Source: an uncultured Alphaproteobacteria bacterium (GTDB taxonomy: Bacteria; Pseudomonadota; Alphaproteobacteria; Micropepsales; Micropepsaceae). From it: a stretch of 64,000 nt of DNA. This document shows, piece by piece, positions 51,703-60,522 of this stretch. The position numbers and the translations under genes were made by a program. Position 1 is the first letter of the stretch. The number at the start of each line of letters is the position of its first letter. The notes beneath the pieces are model-generated. The model searched no databases, was not told the DNA's origin, and saw only the letters and a program-made list of their open reading frames with translations. Where the stretch lies: positions 16,744 through 80,743 of the forward strand of contig CADECX010000011.1 in the NCBI GenBank assembly GCA_902825865.1. The letters are read 5' to 3'.

Positions 51703-52104
51703 TCAGCGTCCGATCGCCGTCTTCATCATGCGCATGGCTTTGGCATAGATATTGGCCGCGGCCTGATACTGGGCCTGCGTGTCCGCCACCTTGATCATTT
51801 GCACTTCCAGCGCCACGGCATTGCCGTTGGGGCTGAATTCCTGATCCGGAGTTTCGTGATCCTCGAATTTGCCGTTGCGCGATGGCGTCAGCGAGAAATG
51901 GCGCACATTGGTCGCCATCATCGACGTGCCGGTGCTTCTCGAGCCGCTCAGCATCTGATCGAAGTCCAAAGCCTTCAGATCGCGCGAGATATATTTCGGC
52001 GTGTCGGCATTGGCGACATTCTGGGAAAGCAGATCCTGGCGCTGATTGAGCCAGGTCATGCGCTGTTTCAGCATAGAGAACAGCGGCAAATCGGTGATCT
52101 CCAT
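51703..52104 (-). CDS. flgB: Flagellar proximal rod protein FlgB
   Basis: A 133-residue rod protein. The motif LNQRQDLLSQNVANADTPKY and the following ALDFDQML lie in the first half. The C-terminal helix NAVALEVQMIKVADTQAQYQ matches FlgB. It is the first gene of the minus-strand flgB-flgC-fliE-fliQ-fliR-flhB(-cckA) operon; its promoter should lie in the 52105-52247 spacer with the CtrA boxes. Confidence 0.95.
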   Translation of the reverse strand: MEITDLPLFSMLKQRMTWLNQRQDLLSQNVANADTPKYISRDLKALDFDQMLSGSRSTGTSMMATNVRHFSLTPSRNGKFEDHETPDQEFSPNGNAVALEVQMIKVADTQAQYQAAANIYAKAMRMMKTAIGR

Positions 52105-52157
52105 CGCGGTAACCTTTTGTTAGCCTAGAATTCGATGCGAGACTGCGCCCGCCATGC

Positions 52158-52172
52158 TTAAGCGCGGCTTAA
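52158..52172. promoter_or_regulatory. CtrA box 1 (flgB side)
   Basis: Perfect TTAA-N7-TTAA (spacer GCGCGGC), 54 bases upstream of the flgB start on its template side. Matches the full CtrA consensus half-site spacing. Confidence 0.75.
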
Positions 52173-52209
52173 CAGTGCGCATTTTTTGCCGGGCACAATC
52201 TGCCCCGCC

Positions 52210-52224
52210 TTAACCCGCGATTAA
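52210..52224. promoter_or_regulatory. CtrA box 2 (fliO side)
   Basis: Perfect TTAA-N7-TTAA (spacer CCCGCGA), 24 bases before the fliO ATG. Together with box 1 it gives a divergent CtrA-controlled promoter pair. Confidence 0.8.
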
Positions 52225-52247
52225 GGTTGATCGTCGTTAATCCCCGC

Positions 52248-52526
52248 ATGACATTCATCGACATCCTTCGCTATTTCGGCGCGCTGCTCCTGGTGCTGGC
52301 GATGGTCGGCGGCGCCGGTCTGTTGGCGCGGCGCTTCGGCGTGCCCGGCGTGACCAAGGCCGCCGGCATCAAGCGGCTTGCGGTGGTCGAAACCCTGATG
52401 ATCGGACCGCGTCAGCGCTTGCTGATCCTGCGCCGCGACAATGTCGAACATCTGGTCCTGTCTGGACCCGATGGCGTGTCGGTGATCGAAAACAGTATCT
52501 CTGCATCGAGCGTGGGCACACCGTGA
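52248..52526 (+). CDS. fliO: Flagellar biosynthesis protein FliO
   Basis: FliO helps assemble FliP in the membrane. From ATG 52248 (92 residues) there is one N-terminal membrane helix (about 5-26, DILRYFGALLLVLAMVGGAG) and a small basic domain (KRLAVVETLMIGPRQRLLIL, the FliO 'l...r..l.....r.LvLvr....e.ll' pattern) ending IENSISASS. The frame's TTG at 52227 is possible but weaker. It overlaps fliP by four bases. Confidence 0.85.
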   Translation: MTFIDILRYFGALLLVLAMVGGAGLLARRFGVPGVTKAAGIKRLAVVETLMIGPRQRLLILRRDNVEHLVLSGPDGVSVIENSISASSVGTP

Positions 52527-53335
52527 CCTGGCTCAAGCGTCTGCTTCCTTTTCTTCTGCTGCTGGCGATTCTCGCGCCGCATACCGCGCTGGCCCAGACC
52601 TTGCCTATGGCGCAAGCCAATGCGCCGGCCGCGGCGGCCGCGGCCACACCCGGCAGCGGCCTGACCATCGACTTGAACGGCAGCGGCCTTTTCACCGACC
52701 GCATGCTGCAGATCGTGGCGCTGATCACGGTCCTGTCCATCGCGCCCTCGATCATCATCATGATGACCAGCTTTGTGCGCATCGTGGTGGTGTTGTCGCT
52801 GCTGCGCACCGCCTTGGGCCTTCAGCAATCTCCGCCCAACAGCGTCATCGTATCCCTGGCCATGTTCCTGACTTTGTTCGTGATGAGCCCGACCCTGACC
52901 GATGCCTATCGCTCGGGCATTCAGCCGATGATGAACAACACCGTCACCACCGAACAGGGCTTCACCCAGGCTCTGATACCGATGAAGAAATTCATGCTGG
53001 CGCATGTGCGCGACGCCGACCTCAAGCTGTTCTCGGACATGGCCAAGCAGAAGCCCACCAGCGACCCCGCCCAGGTGGCCGTCACCACCCTGGCGCCCGC
53101 CTTCATGCTGTCGGAGCTCAAGCGCGCTTTTGAGATCGGCTTTTTGATCTTTGTGCCCTTTTTGATCATCGACATGGCGGTGGCCTCGATCCTGATGAGC
53201 ATGGGCATGATGATGCTGCCGCCGGTGATTATCTCGCTTCCCTTCAAGCTGATCTTCTTTGTGCTGGTCGACGGCTGGCGCCTGATCGCCGGATCGCTGG
53301 TGCAAAGCTATATGCACTCCCCGCCGCCGACTTGA
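52523..53335 (+). CDS. fliP: Flagellar export protein FliP
   Basis: Core export-gate membrane protein of 270 residues. A cleavable signal-like helix (5-28) is followed by membrane helices at about 70-90, 108-135, 205-230 and 235-258. The conserved FliP stretch IIMMTSFVRIVVVLSLLRTA, then LGLQQSPPNSVIVSLAMFLT, and the second motif AFMLSELKRAFEIGFLIFVP, then FLIIDMAVASILMSMGMMML, identify it. GTG start at 52523. Confidence 0.96.
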   Translation: MTWLKRLLPFLLLLAILAPHTALAQTLPMAQANAPAAAAAATPGSGLTIDLNGSGLFTDRMLQIVALITVLSIAPSIIIMMTSFVRIVVVLSLLRTALGLQQSPPNSVIVSLAMFLTLFVMSPTLTDAYRSGIQPMMNNTVTTEQGFTQALIPMKKFMLAHVRDADLKLFSDMAKQKPTSDPAQVAVTTLAPAFMLSELKRAFEIGFLIFVPFLIIDMAVASILMSMGMMMLPPVIISLPFKLIFFVLVDGWRLIAGSLVQSYMHSPPPT

Positions 53336-53423
53336 CCGCCTTCATCAGGTGAGGCGCTGCCAGCGCCCCTGCTTGACGGTCTTGCCGCCGCGTTGGACAG
53401 TCCCGCGCAAGACGGGGGTGAAC

Positions 53424-55031
53424 ATGCGGCATCTCAAACTATTCGCCTCTGTCACCGCGCTATGCGCGGGCCTGGCCACCGGCGGTCAGGCGCCAAAACC
53501 TGAGGGCGGCGATGCCCAAGGCTGCCGGGCGCTCACGGGGCGGACCATCGCGCCCAACACCGTGATCCAAAGCGCCGAATATCTACCCGAAGGCGGCTCA
53601 GTCGGCGCCACCAAAATCACCGCCGCGTTCTGCCGCGTCATCGGCCTGGCCACCCCGACCAGCGATTCTGGGATTGGTTTTGAAGTCTGGCTGCCGCCCA
53701 AATCGCGGTGGAACGGCAATTTCCGCGGCGAAGGCTCGGGCGGCAGCGCGGGCGCGATCTCGCCTGCGCCCATGCGCGAGGCGCTGATGAGCGGCTATGC
53801 CACCATGTCCACCGACAATGGCCATCTCAACGATCCCAAGGACCCGCTGGGCGGCAGCGGCCAGAGCTGGGCCTATAAGCATCCGGAAAAAATGATCGAC
53901 TGGGGCTGGCGGGCGCTGCATTTGTCCACGGTCGCGGCCAAAAAGGTGGTTGCTGATTTCTACGGCAAGCCGGCGGGCAAGAATTACTTCGTCGCCTGTT
54001 CGGCGGGCGGCCATCATGCGCTGATGGAAGCGACACGCTTTCCGCAAGACTATGACGGGTTTGTCGCAGGCGCGGCGCCCTGGAAATGGACGGCGCTGAT
54101 GTTCGGCCATACCTGGAACGCCAGGCCGGCGCTGAAAGACCCCAGCGCCATTACCGCCGAGAGCGTGGCGATCCTGAACCGCCGCATGGTGGCGGCCTGC
54201 GACAAGCTCGATGGCTTGGAGGACGGCATCATCTCCGATCCCCGACGCTGCACCGTGGACCCGGTCGAATTCCAATGCAGCGAGGCGAGCAAAACCGGCT
54301 GCCTGACGCCGGTCCAGGTGGCCGCCGCGCGCCATATTTATGCCGGGGCGACCAAATCCGACGGCACACAGCTGATGCCGGGCCAGGTGCGCGGCGCCGA
54401 ATCCGGATGGCTGGCGCAGAATGGCGGCAAGACGCCGGGCGGCAGCAGCGCGGAGTTCTGGAAACTGACGGTCTTTCAGGACCCGAATTTCCAAAACGAG
54501 AATTTCGATTTCGACAAGGACACGGAACGGGCGCTCAACACCAAAGTGTCCAATTCCACCCTGGCCGAGGTCTATGATCAGAAAGTGAACTTCGACGCGT
54601 TCCGTGCGCGGGGCGGAAAATTCATCTTCTTCCAAGGTTGGGCGGATTCGGTGATCACCCCGATGATGGATGTCGATTTCTACCACCGCGTCGCCGCCCG
54701 TTACGGCCAGGCCAGGACCGATGACTTCTTCCGCTTTTTCCTCTTGCCGGGCATGGGCCATTGCAGCGGCGGCGTGGGCTTTTCCAAAATCGGTGGCGCC
54801 ACCGGCGCCCCGCTCAAGGACGATGCCGATCACGATATGGTGAAGGCGCTGGATCTGTGGGTGACAAAGAACCAGGCGCCGTCCCTTTTCATCGGCGCCC
54901 GTACCAACGAGGCCAAAGAGGTGACCGCCACCCGCCCAACCTGCCGCTATCCGCTGGAAGCGGTTCATTCCGGACGCGGCGATACCAACCGGGCTGAAAA
55001 TTTCACCTGCCGCATGCCATCAAGAATGTAG
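53424..55031 (+). CDS. Tannase/feruloyl esterase family protein
   Basis: Secreted esterase (535 residues) with a signal peptide (LKLFASVTALCAGLATGGQA). The catalytic CS-D-HC set is complete: Ser193 with paired Cys192 in ACSAGGHHALMEATRFPQDY, Asp in FQGWADSVITPMMDVDFYH and His-Cys in GMGHCSGGVG. The calcium-loop-type PRRCTVDPVEFQC segment (about 272-290) is also typical. Family members hydrolyse feruloyl or galloyl esters of plant cell walls or similar aromatic esters. ATG 53424 follows GGGGGTGAAC. Confidence 0.92.
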   Translation: MRHLKLFASVTALCAGLATGGQAPKPEGGDAQGCRALTGRTIAPNTVIQSAEYLPEGGSVGATKITAAFCRVIGLATPTSDSGIGFEVWLPPKSRWNGNFRGEGSGGSAGAISPAPMREALMSGYATMSTDNGHLNDPKDPLGGSGQSWAYKHPEKMIDWGWRALHLSTVAAKKVVADFYGKPAGKNYFVACSAGGHHALMEATRFPQDYDGFVAGAAPWKWTALMFGHTWNARPALKDPSAITAESVAILNRRMVAACDKLDGLEDGIISDPRRCTVDPVEFQCSEASKTGCLTPVQVAAARHIYAGATKSDGTQLMPGQVRGAESGWLAQNGGKTPGGSSAEFWKLTVFQDPNFQNENFDFDKDTERALNTKVSNSTLAEVYDQKVNFDAFRARGGKFIFFQGWADSVITPMMDVDFYHRVAARYGQARTDDFFRFFLLPGMGHCSGGVGFSKIGGATGAPLKDDADHDMVKALDLWVTKNQAPSLFIGARTNEAKEVTATRPTCRYPLEAVHSGRGDTNRAENFTCRMPSRM

Positions 55032-55095
55032 CCAGCGCAAAGCGCGACCATTTGGCAGACTTGAAAAGGCAGCGAAGCGGTTTATCTCCCCGCCC

Positions 55096-55197
55096 ATGAT
55101 GTTTTATGGCCGCCCCCTTCGAAATCCCCGGCTTTTGCTGGTGAGCGCGCTGCTGGCGGCGAGCCTGATGCTCCCCCTGCTTGGGGCAATCGCCTAG
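55096..55197 (+). CDS. Possible 33-residue membrane peptide
   Basis: A short frame, MMFYGRPLRNPRLLLVSALL then AASLMLPLLGAIA, with one hydrophobic helix. It lacks a ribosome site, so translation is doubtful. Listed because the stretch 55032-55231 is otherwise empty. Confidence 0.25.
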   Translation: MMFYGRPLRNPRLLLVSALLAASLMLPLLGAIA

Positions 55198-55231
55198 CGA
55201 TTTTGCAAGAATTCCGCGCTAATCTACCGCG

Positions 55232-56239
55232 ATGGCGCACGATCACACCCTCCACGGGCACACGCACGGCCATGACCATGCGCATGACCACGGTCACGAT
55301 CATGGGCATGCCCATGAATCGGGCGCCCATGACCATGGCATCTGGACCCGTGATCACGTCTTTCTGGGCCATGGCCATTCCCGCGCCGAGACAAGGGCCA
55401 AATGGGCCGCCATCGTCACCGCTATATTCATGGTTGTGGAGATCGTCTGCGGCCTGGCCTATCACTCCATGGCGCTGTTGGCCGACGGCGCCCATATGGC
55501 GACCCATGTCGGGGCGCTCGGCCTGGCGGCGGGCGCCTATTGGCTGGCGCGCCGTCACAGCGGCAGCGGGCGCTTTACCTTCGGCTCGGGAAAATTCGGC
55601 GATCTGGCGGCCTTCACCAGCGCCATCATCCTGGGACTGACGGCCATCGCGGTGGCGGTGGAATCAGTCCAGCGAATGGTGACGCCGGCGCAAGTTCAGT
55701 ATGGCGACGCGCTGCTGATCGCCTGTATCGGCCTGGTGGTCAATCTGATCAGCGCCCTGATCCTGAAAGACGATCATTCCCATGACCATGGTCATTCCCA
55801 CGGTCACGACAACAATATGCGCGCCGCCTATCTGCATGTGCTGGCCGATGCCGCCACCAGCGTGCTGGCGATTGTCGCCCTGGCGGCCGGTTACTATTTC
55901 GGGCTTGGCATATTGGACCCGCTGTGCGGCTTGATCGGCGCTGTTGTGATAGGCTCCTGGTCTTATGGCTTGATCCGCGATAGCGCCATGGTGCTTTTGG
56001 ACGCCGATGCCGATCCCAAACAGTCCGATGAAATCCGCACCTTTCTGCAAGACGAGCTCAAGGCACGCATTCCCGACCTGCATCTTTGGCGGCTGGGCCC
56101 GGGCCATCGCGGCTTGATCGTGTCGCTGATCTCGCCCGACGCGATCAGCGCCGAAGCGGTGAAAACGACCTTGCGCAGCCGCTATCCGGACTTATCTCAT
56201 GTCACCGTGGAGGTGGCGGTCTGCGCCGATTGCACATGA
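55232..56239 (+). CDS. dmeF: Cation diffusion facilitator, DmeF type (Co/Ni/Zn efflux)
   Basis: A 335-residue CDF exporter. The N-terminus is a long His-rich metal-binding tract (HGHTHGHDHAHDHGHDHGHA). Six membrane helices (about 55-245) hold the transport-site pairs: SMALLADGAHMATHVGALGL (helix 2 Asp and His) and YLHVLADAATSVLAIVALAA (helix 5 His and Asp). A second His-rich loop (HSHDHGHSHGHD) lies between helices 4 and 5. The C-terminal ferredoxin-like domain ends SHVTVEVAVCADC. The N-terminal HVFLGHGHSRAE layout favours DmeF over CzcD. ATG 55232 has no strong ribosome site. Confidence 0.9.
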   Translation: MAHDHTLHGHTHGHDHAHDHGHDHGHAHESGAHDHGIWTRDHVFLGHGHSRAETRAKWAAIVTAIFMVVEIVCGLAYHSMALLADGAHMATHVGALGLAAGAYWLARRHSGSGRFTFGSGKFGDLAAFTSAIILGLTAIAVAVESVQRMVTPAQVQYGDALLIACIGLVVNLISALILKDDHSHDHGHSHGHDNNMRAAYLHVLADAATSVLAIVALAAGYYFGLGILDPLCGLIGAVVIGSWSYGLIRDSAMVLLDADADPKQSDEIRTFLQDELKARIPDLHLWRLGPGHRGLIVSLISPDAISAEAVKTTLRSRYPDLSHVTVEVAVCADCT

Positions 56240-56478
56240 GATTTTGGAAAAGGAAGAAACAGCAAGTCGAACAAGCGGTGGATGAAGTAGCCATCACCGC
56301 CAACGATCTGGCCGAGAAGACCATGGTGATCGGCCCCACCGGTGTGCTGCTGTTGCTTGGCGCGGCGGCGGTAGGCGCGGCGGCGACCTATTACGTCACC
56401 CAGAAGAACAAAAAGGCCGCCGGGAGCAGCGGCCAGGCGAGCGCAGCGAAGCCGTCCGGCCGTGCGACCATAAAATAA
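56236..56478 (+). CDS. Small single-pass membrane protein coupled to dmeF
   Basis: Eighty residues starting at ATG 56236 inside the dmeF stop codon (ATGA overlap). It begins with a basic patch (MRFWKRKKQQ), has a charged helix, then one hydrophobic segment (about 35-54, VIGPTGVLLLLGAAAVGAAA), and ends Lys/Ala/Ser-rich. No family recognised. Translational coupling suggests it is made with the exporter. Confidence 0.6.
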   Translation: MRFWKRKKQQVEQAVDEVAITANDLAEKTMVIGPTGVLLLLGAAAVGAAATYYVTQKNKKAAGSSGQASAAKPSGRATIK

Positions 56479-56501
56479 AAGCCGCCCCTTTTGGGGGCGG
56501 C
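56475..56501 (-). terminator. rpsU terminator
   Basis: Perfect 8-bp stem GCCGCCCC/GGGGCGGC (56481-56488 with 56494-56501), followed on the minus strand by TTTTATTTTA. Confidence 0.85.
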
Positions 56502-56537
56502 TACAGAAGCGGCCTCTTCGAAATCCGATAAGCGCTC

Positions 56538-56756
56538 TTAGCGCGGCAGCAGGCCTTCGCGCTGCAGGCGCTTGCGCTGCAGCTTGCGATAGCGGCGCAC
56601 GGCTTCGGCGCGCTCGCGGGCCCGCTTCTCGCTGGGCTTCTCATAGGCGCCGCGCAGCTTCATCTCCCGGAAAATCCCTTCGCGCTGCATCTTCTTCTTC
56701 AGCGCCTTGAGGGCCTGGTCGATGTTGTTGTCGCGGACGATGATCTGCAAAGCCAA
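56538..56756 (-). CDS. rpsU: 30S ribosomal protein S21
   Basis: Seventy-two residues matching alphaproteobacterial S21: [20 protein letters not shown], then [20 protein letters not shown] and a long arginine-rich tail ([20 protein letters not shown]). Single gene with its own terminator. Confidence 0.98.
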   Translation of the reverse strand: MALQIIVRDNNIDQALKALKKKMQREGIFREMKLRGAYEKPSEKRARERAEAVRRYRKLQRKRLQREGLLPR

Positions 56757-56878
56757 AGCTCCTGGGCCGAAATTTAAGAGGCGCGGGTGATACCAGACGG
56801 CATTTTCCCTGTCTACCCACGGAAATTAACCGTCCCCCGCCCTTGGCCGGGCCGGCCCCGGAGGTCATATTTCGGGCC

Positions 56879-57427
56879 ATGGCCATCCTGAAAATCGCCC
56901 GCATGGGCCACCCGGTCCTCAGCCTGCCCGCCAAACCGGTCACCGACCCCACGGCCCCGGAAATTCGCCGTCTTGTCAATGACATGGTCGAAACCATGAT
57001 CGACGCCAATGGCGCCGGATTGGCCGCCCCCCAGGTCCATGTTCCCTTGCGGCTGGTGGTGTTCCAGGCCCCCGATGGCCGCGCCGATCAGAGCCTGGCG
57101 GACGAGGAGCGGTTCGACCACACCGCCCCCCTGACCGTGCTGATCAACCCCGAAATCGAGATTCTGGCCCCCGAAAAGGAGGGCGGCTGGGAGGGCTGCC
57201 TGTCGGTCCCGGGCCTGCGCGGCTGGGTGGAGCGGCCGGGCCATATCCGCTATCGCGGCCTGGGCATCAATGGCGAGACCATCGAACGGGTGGCGCGCGG
57301 CTTTCATGCCCGGGTGGTGCAGCATGAATGCGATCATCTGGAGGGGCGGCTGTATCCTTCCCGGATGGAAGACCTGAGCCGCTTGATCTTTGAATCCGAA
57401 ATCCGTCACTTCCAGACCGCGCCATGA
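56879..57427 (+). CDS. def: Peptide deformylase
   Basis: Removes the formyl group from new proteins. ATG 56879 gives 182 residues with all three signatures: GAGLAAPQV (about 43-51), EGCLSVPGL (metal Cys, about 103-111) and QHECDHLEG (metal HEXXH-type, about 145-153). The upstream GGAGG is rather far (about 15 bases) from the ATG. It overlaps the following gene by four bases. Confidence 0.95.
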   Translation: MAILKIARMGHPVLSLPAKPVTDPTAPEIRRLVNDMVETMIDANGAGLAAPQVHVPLRLVVFQAPDGRADQSLADEERFDHTAPLTVLINPEIEILAPEKEGGWEGCLSVPGLRGWVERPGHIRYRGLGINGETIERVARGFHARVVQHECDHLEGRLYPSRMEDLSRLIFESEIRHFQTAP

Positions 57428-58137
57428 CCGAAGCGACCCCGAAAAAACCGCGCAAGAAAGCCGCGCCCAAAGCACAAGCGGAAGCTGAGAAACCTGCTGG
57501 GGAAAAAAGCAGCGATCAACAGATGCGCGAAGCGGTGTTGGCCGCCGCCCTGCCACATGCCGCCTTTGATGGCTTCACCGACAGCCTGTTGCACAAGGCC
57601 GGCGCGGAGGCCGGTGTCTCCAAAGCCGAGGTGGAGCGCCTGTTCGAGAATGGCGTCCTTGGCCTGATCGAATTCTATTCCACCTGGGCCGATGCACAGA
57701 TGGAAAAGCGGCTGGGGGACCTCAAAGCCATGAAGATCCGCGAGCGCATCGCCACGGCAGTGAAAGCGAGGCTCGCCATTCTCAAACCGCACAAGGAAGC
57801 GGCGCGCCGGGCGGCGGCGATGCTGTCGCTGCCCATGCACGCGGCCCTGGGCGCCAAGCTGATGTACCGTACGGTGGATGCGATGTGGCGCGCCGCCGGC
57901 GACACCTCCACCGATTTCAATTTCTACACCAAGCGGGGCATTCTCGCCGGCGTCTATGGCTCCACCGCCATGCGCTGGTTCAACGACACCAGCGAGGACG
58001 AAAAGCCCACCGATGATTTTCTCGCCGCCCGCATCGAGAATGTGATGCAGTTCGAGAAGTTCAAGGCCAAGGCCAAGGAAGCGCTGTCAAACTTTCCCGC
58101 TTTTGCGGATTGGGGAAAGCCGAAAGCGAAACCCTAG
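57424..58137 (+). CDS. COQ9-family protein
   Basis: COQ9 proteins bind lipids and assist COQ7-type hydroxylation in ubiquinone synthesis. The 237-residue product has a Lys/Ala-rich N-terminus (1-32), a TetR-like helical region ([20 protein letters not shown], then [20 protein letters not shown]) and the COQ9 core ([20 protein letters not shown], then [20 protein letters not shown]) followed by [19 protein letters not shown]. It is coupled to def by an ATGA overlap. ubiX elsewhere in the window belongs to the same ubiquinone pathway. Confidence 0.9.
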   Translation: MTEATPKKPRKKAAPKAQAEAEKPAGEKSSDQQMREAVLAAALPHAAFDGFTDSLLHKAGAEAGVSKAEVERLFENGVLGLIEFYSTWADAQMEKRLGDLKAMKIRERIATAVKARLAILKPHKEAARRAAAMLSLPMHAALGAKLMYRTVDAMWRAAGDTSTDFNFYTKRGILAGVYGSTAMRWFNDTSEDEKPTDDFLAARIENVMQFEKFKAKAKEALSNFPAFADWGKPKAKP

Positions 58138-58141
58138 ACCT

Positions 58142-58224
58142 CCATGGGCGGGCTTGACCCGCCCATCCAGAGTCACAAACACCGCGCTTGCCCTCCTGAA
58201 TGGCCGGCTCAAGGCCGGCCATGG
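58142..58224. repeat. Two palindromes between the coq9-like gene and asd
   Basis: Stem 1: 58144-58152 with 58158-58166. Stem 2: 58200-58208 with 58214-58222. Both are 9 bp and perfect, with 'GGCTTGA/GCTCAAG' type loops. They lie between convergent genes and may end both transcripts. Confidence 0.75.
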
Positions 58225-58231
58225 AGTGGTG

Positions 58232-59236
58232 TTAAAGCAACTCCGCGATCTGGACGGCGTTCAACGCCGCGCCCTTTAGCAGTTGGTCCGCCGCCACGAA
58301 CATGCTGATCGACTTGCCGCTAGGGTCCGACAAGTCCTTGCGGATGCGGCCCGCCAGCACATCGCCCTGGCCCGAAGCATCCTTGGGCATGGGGAAATAG
58401 TTGTTGGCCCAGTCATCCACCAGCTTTACGCCAGGGGCCTTGGCCAGCAGCGCCTTCACTTCTTCCGGCGTAATCGGACGTTCGCATTCGAATGTCATGG
58501 ACACTGAATGGGCGCGCAGCACCGGCACGCGGATGCAGGTGGCGCTGATGGCGATCTTGTCGTCCTCGAAAATCTTTTTGCTTTCCTTGATCACCTTTGT
58601 CTCTTCGTCGTTATAGCCGGTCGCCATGTCGATGGCGGTGTTATGGCTGAAGACGTTGAAGGCATAAGGATACTTGACCACCTTGGGCGGATACTCCTTG
58701 CCGTCCAGATAGGCGCGGGTGGAAAGCTCAAGCTCTTCCATCAGAGCCGCGCCGCCGCCCGACGCCGCCTGATAGGTGGAAACGATCAGGCGCTTGACCG
58801 GATTGACTTGATGCACCGGCCATAACGGCACAAGCGTTGTGATGGCCGAGCAGTTCGGATTGGCGATGATGCCCTTGTGATCGGCGATGCGCCTGGCGTT
58901 GATTTCCGGGATCACCAGCGGAATGGCGGGATCGGAGCGAAAGGCCGACGAATTGTCCACCACGACCGCACCGGCCTTCACGGCGGCGGGGGCGTACTGC
59001 TTGGAAATGCCGCTGCCGGCCGAGAACAGCGCGATGTCGACGCCGTCAAAAGCGCGATCCGTCAGCTCCTCGATCACCAATTCCTTGCCGCGGAACATCT
59101 GGGTCTTGCCCGCCGAGCGGGCCGAAGCCAGCAGCTTGAGCGAAGCCAGCGGCACGCCGCGGCTCTCAATGCATCCGACAAATTCGCGGCCCACCGCACC
59201 GGTGGCGCCGACAATGGCAACGGTCTTGTTCTTCAT
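58232..59236 (-). CDS. asd: Aspartate-semialdehyde dehydrogenase
   Basis: Second enzyme of the aspartate pathway to Lys, Met, Thr and diaminopimelate. From ATG 59236 (334 residues) the N-terminal NADP fold starts VAIVGATGAVGREFVGCIES. The catalytic Cys lies in NPNCSAITTLVPLWP (about 125-139) and the active-site stretch QAASGGGAALMEEL follows. RVPVLRAHSVSMTFECERPI holds the conserved Arg-Ala-His. Start is ATG 59236, not the longer frame at 59254. Confidence 0.97.
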   Translation of the reverse strand: MKNKTVAIVGATGAVGREFVGCIESRGVPLASLKLLASARSAGKTQMFRGKELVIEELTDRAFDGVDIALFSAGSGISKQYAPAAVKAGAVVVDNSSAFRSDPAIPLVIPEINARRIADHKGIIANPNCSAITTLVPLWPVHQVNPVKRLIVSTYQAASGGGAALMEELELSTRAYLDGKEYPPKVVKYPYAFNVFSHNTAIDMATGYNDEETKVIKESKKIFEDDKIAISATCIRVPVLRAHSVSMTFECERPITPEEVKALLAKAPGVKLVDDWANNYFPMPKDASGQGDVLAGRIRKDLSDPSGKSISMFVAADQLLKGAALNAVQIAELL

Positions 59237-59284
59237 CTCACTACTCCACTTCATTACTGGTGGCCCCGGCTTCGCCTACGCCAC

Positions 59285-59315
59285 AAAAAAAGCCCCGTCC
59301 GGATTTCGGCGGGGC
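59285..59315 (-). terminator. Terminator after the purE-purK operon
   Basis: GC-rich stem (59292-59297 with 59310-59315, extended inward with a bulge), followed on the minus strand by T7. Confidence 0.75.
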
Positions 59316-59342
59316 CTGGGTCTTGTCGGTTTGGCTTGTTTC

Positions 59343-59414
59343 TTAAGCGCGCGCGACAGTTCCAGGCCCACTGGGCTTGGTCTTGGTCGTCTTTTTAGTG
59401 GTGGTCGCGTTCAT
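59343..59414 (-). CDS. Possible 23-residue basic peptide
   Basis: A short frame, MNATTTKKTTKTKPSGPGTV then ARA, between purK and the operon terminator. It is Thr/Lys-rich. The ribosome site is weak (AGGTTCC). It may be real or a by-product of composition. Confidence 0.25.
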   Translation of the reverse strand: MNATTTKKTTKTKPSGPGTVARA

Positions 59415-59436
59415 GGGCGCGGAACCTATGGGGCGA

Positions 59437-60522
59437 TCAGGGCTTCGTCAACGGCTTTAAGCGCGTCACATGGCCCATTTTACGCCCCGGGCGGCTTTCC
59501 GTCTTGCCATAGAGATGCAGGGCGCCGCTTGCCGCCAAACTCTGCCAGGCGTCGGCCTCGGCGCCGATGATATTTTCCATCACCGCATCGGCATGGCGGA
59601 TGGGATCGCCCAACGGCCAGCCCGCCACGGCGCGGATATGCTGTTCGAACTGAGAACACTGGCAGGCTTCAATGGTCCAATGGCCGCTATTGTGAACCCG
59701 GGGCGCGATCTCATTGACCAACAATTCGCCATCCTTGCCGACAAACAGTTCCACCGCAAAGACACCGGCATAGTCCAGCGCATCGCCGATCGCCTTGGCT
59801 ATGGCCTTGGCATTCTCGACTTGCTTGGCGCTCAGGCGCGACGGCACGCTGGAGCGGCGCAGGATATGGTTTTCGTGTTCATTCTCCGGCGGATCGTAAG
59901 CCGCAAAACCGCCATCGGCGCTGCGCGCCGCCACCACCGATGCCTCGTAGGAAAAATCGACAAAGCCTTCGAGAATGGCCGGTGCGCCTTTGAAGCTTTC
60001 GAACGCCTTGGCGGCTTCCTCGGCGCTGGTCACTTTCGCCTGGCCCTTGCCGTCATAACCGAACCGGCGGGTTTTCAGGATGCCTTTGCCGTTCAACTTC
60101 GAAAAAGCCTCGCGTGCTTGCTCTGCAGACGACACTTCGAAAAAGGGCGCGGTCTTCAACCCCAGCTTTTCGACAAAGGTTTTTTCCGTCAGCCGGTCCT
60201 GGGTCATGGCCAAGGCATGGGCGCCGGGCCGCACCACCACCCGCTCCGCCAGATGGGCGATGGCATGGGCGGGCAGATTTTCGAACTCGAACGTCACCGC
60301 ATCGCAGACTTCGGCGAAGGCGCTCAGCATGTTGAGATCGTCATAAGGCGCGACCAGGGCATGCGGCGTCACCTGAAAGGCGGGCGCATCGGGCGCGTCA
60401 TTGTAGATGCAGCTCTTCAATCCCAGCCGCGCCGCCGCCAAGGCCAGCATGCGGCCCAACTGTCCGCCGCCGACAATGCCGATGGTGCCGCCGGGAGCGA
60501 CCGGCGTGTTGCGGGTTTTCAT
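59437..60522 (-). CDS. purK: N5-carboxyaminoimidazole ribonucleotide synthase
   Basis: ATP-grasp enzyme of purine synthesis. The 361-residue protein begins with the dinucleotide-like loop [23 protein letters not shown]-grasp motifs follow: [20 protein letters not shown] and [20 protein letters not shown], then [23 protein letters not shown] start overlaps the purE stop by four bases, so the two are co-translated. Confidence 0.97.
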   Translation of the reverse strand: MKTRNTPVAPGGTIGIVGGGQLGRMLALAAARLGLKSCIYNDAPDAPAFQVTPHALVAPYDDLNMLSAFAEVCDAVTFEFENLPAHAIAHLAERVVVRPGAHALAMTQDRLTEKTFVEKLGLKTAPFFEVSSAEQAREAFSKLNGKGILKTRRFGYDGKGQAKVTSAEEAAKAFESFKGAPAILEGFVDFSYEASVVAARSADGGFAAYDPPENEHENHILRRSSVPSRLSAKQVENAKAIAKAIGDALDYAGVFAVELFVGKDGELLVNEIAPRVHNSGHWTIEACQCSQFEQHIRAVAGWPLGDPIRHADAVMENIIGAEADAWQSLAASGALHLYGKTESRPGRKMGHVTRLKPLTKP

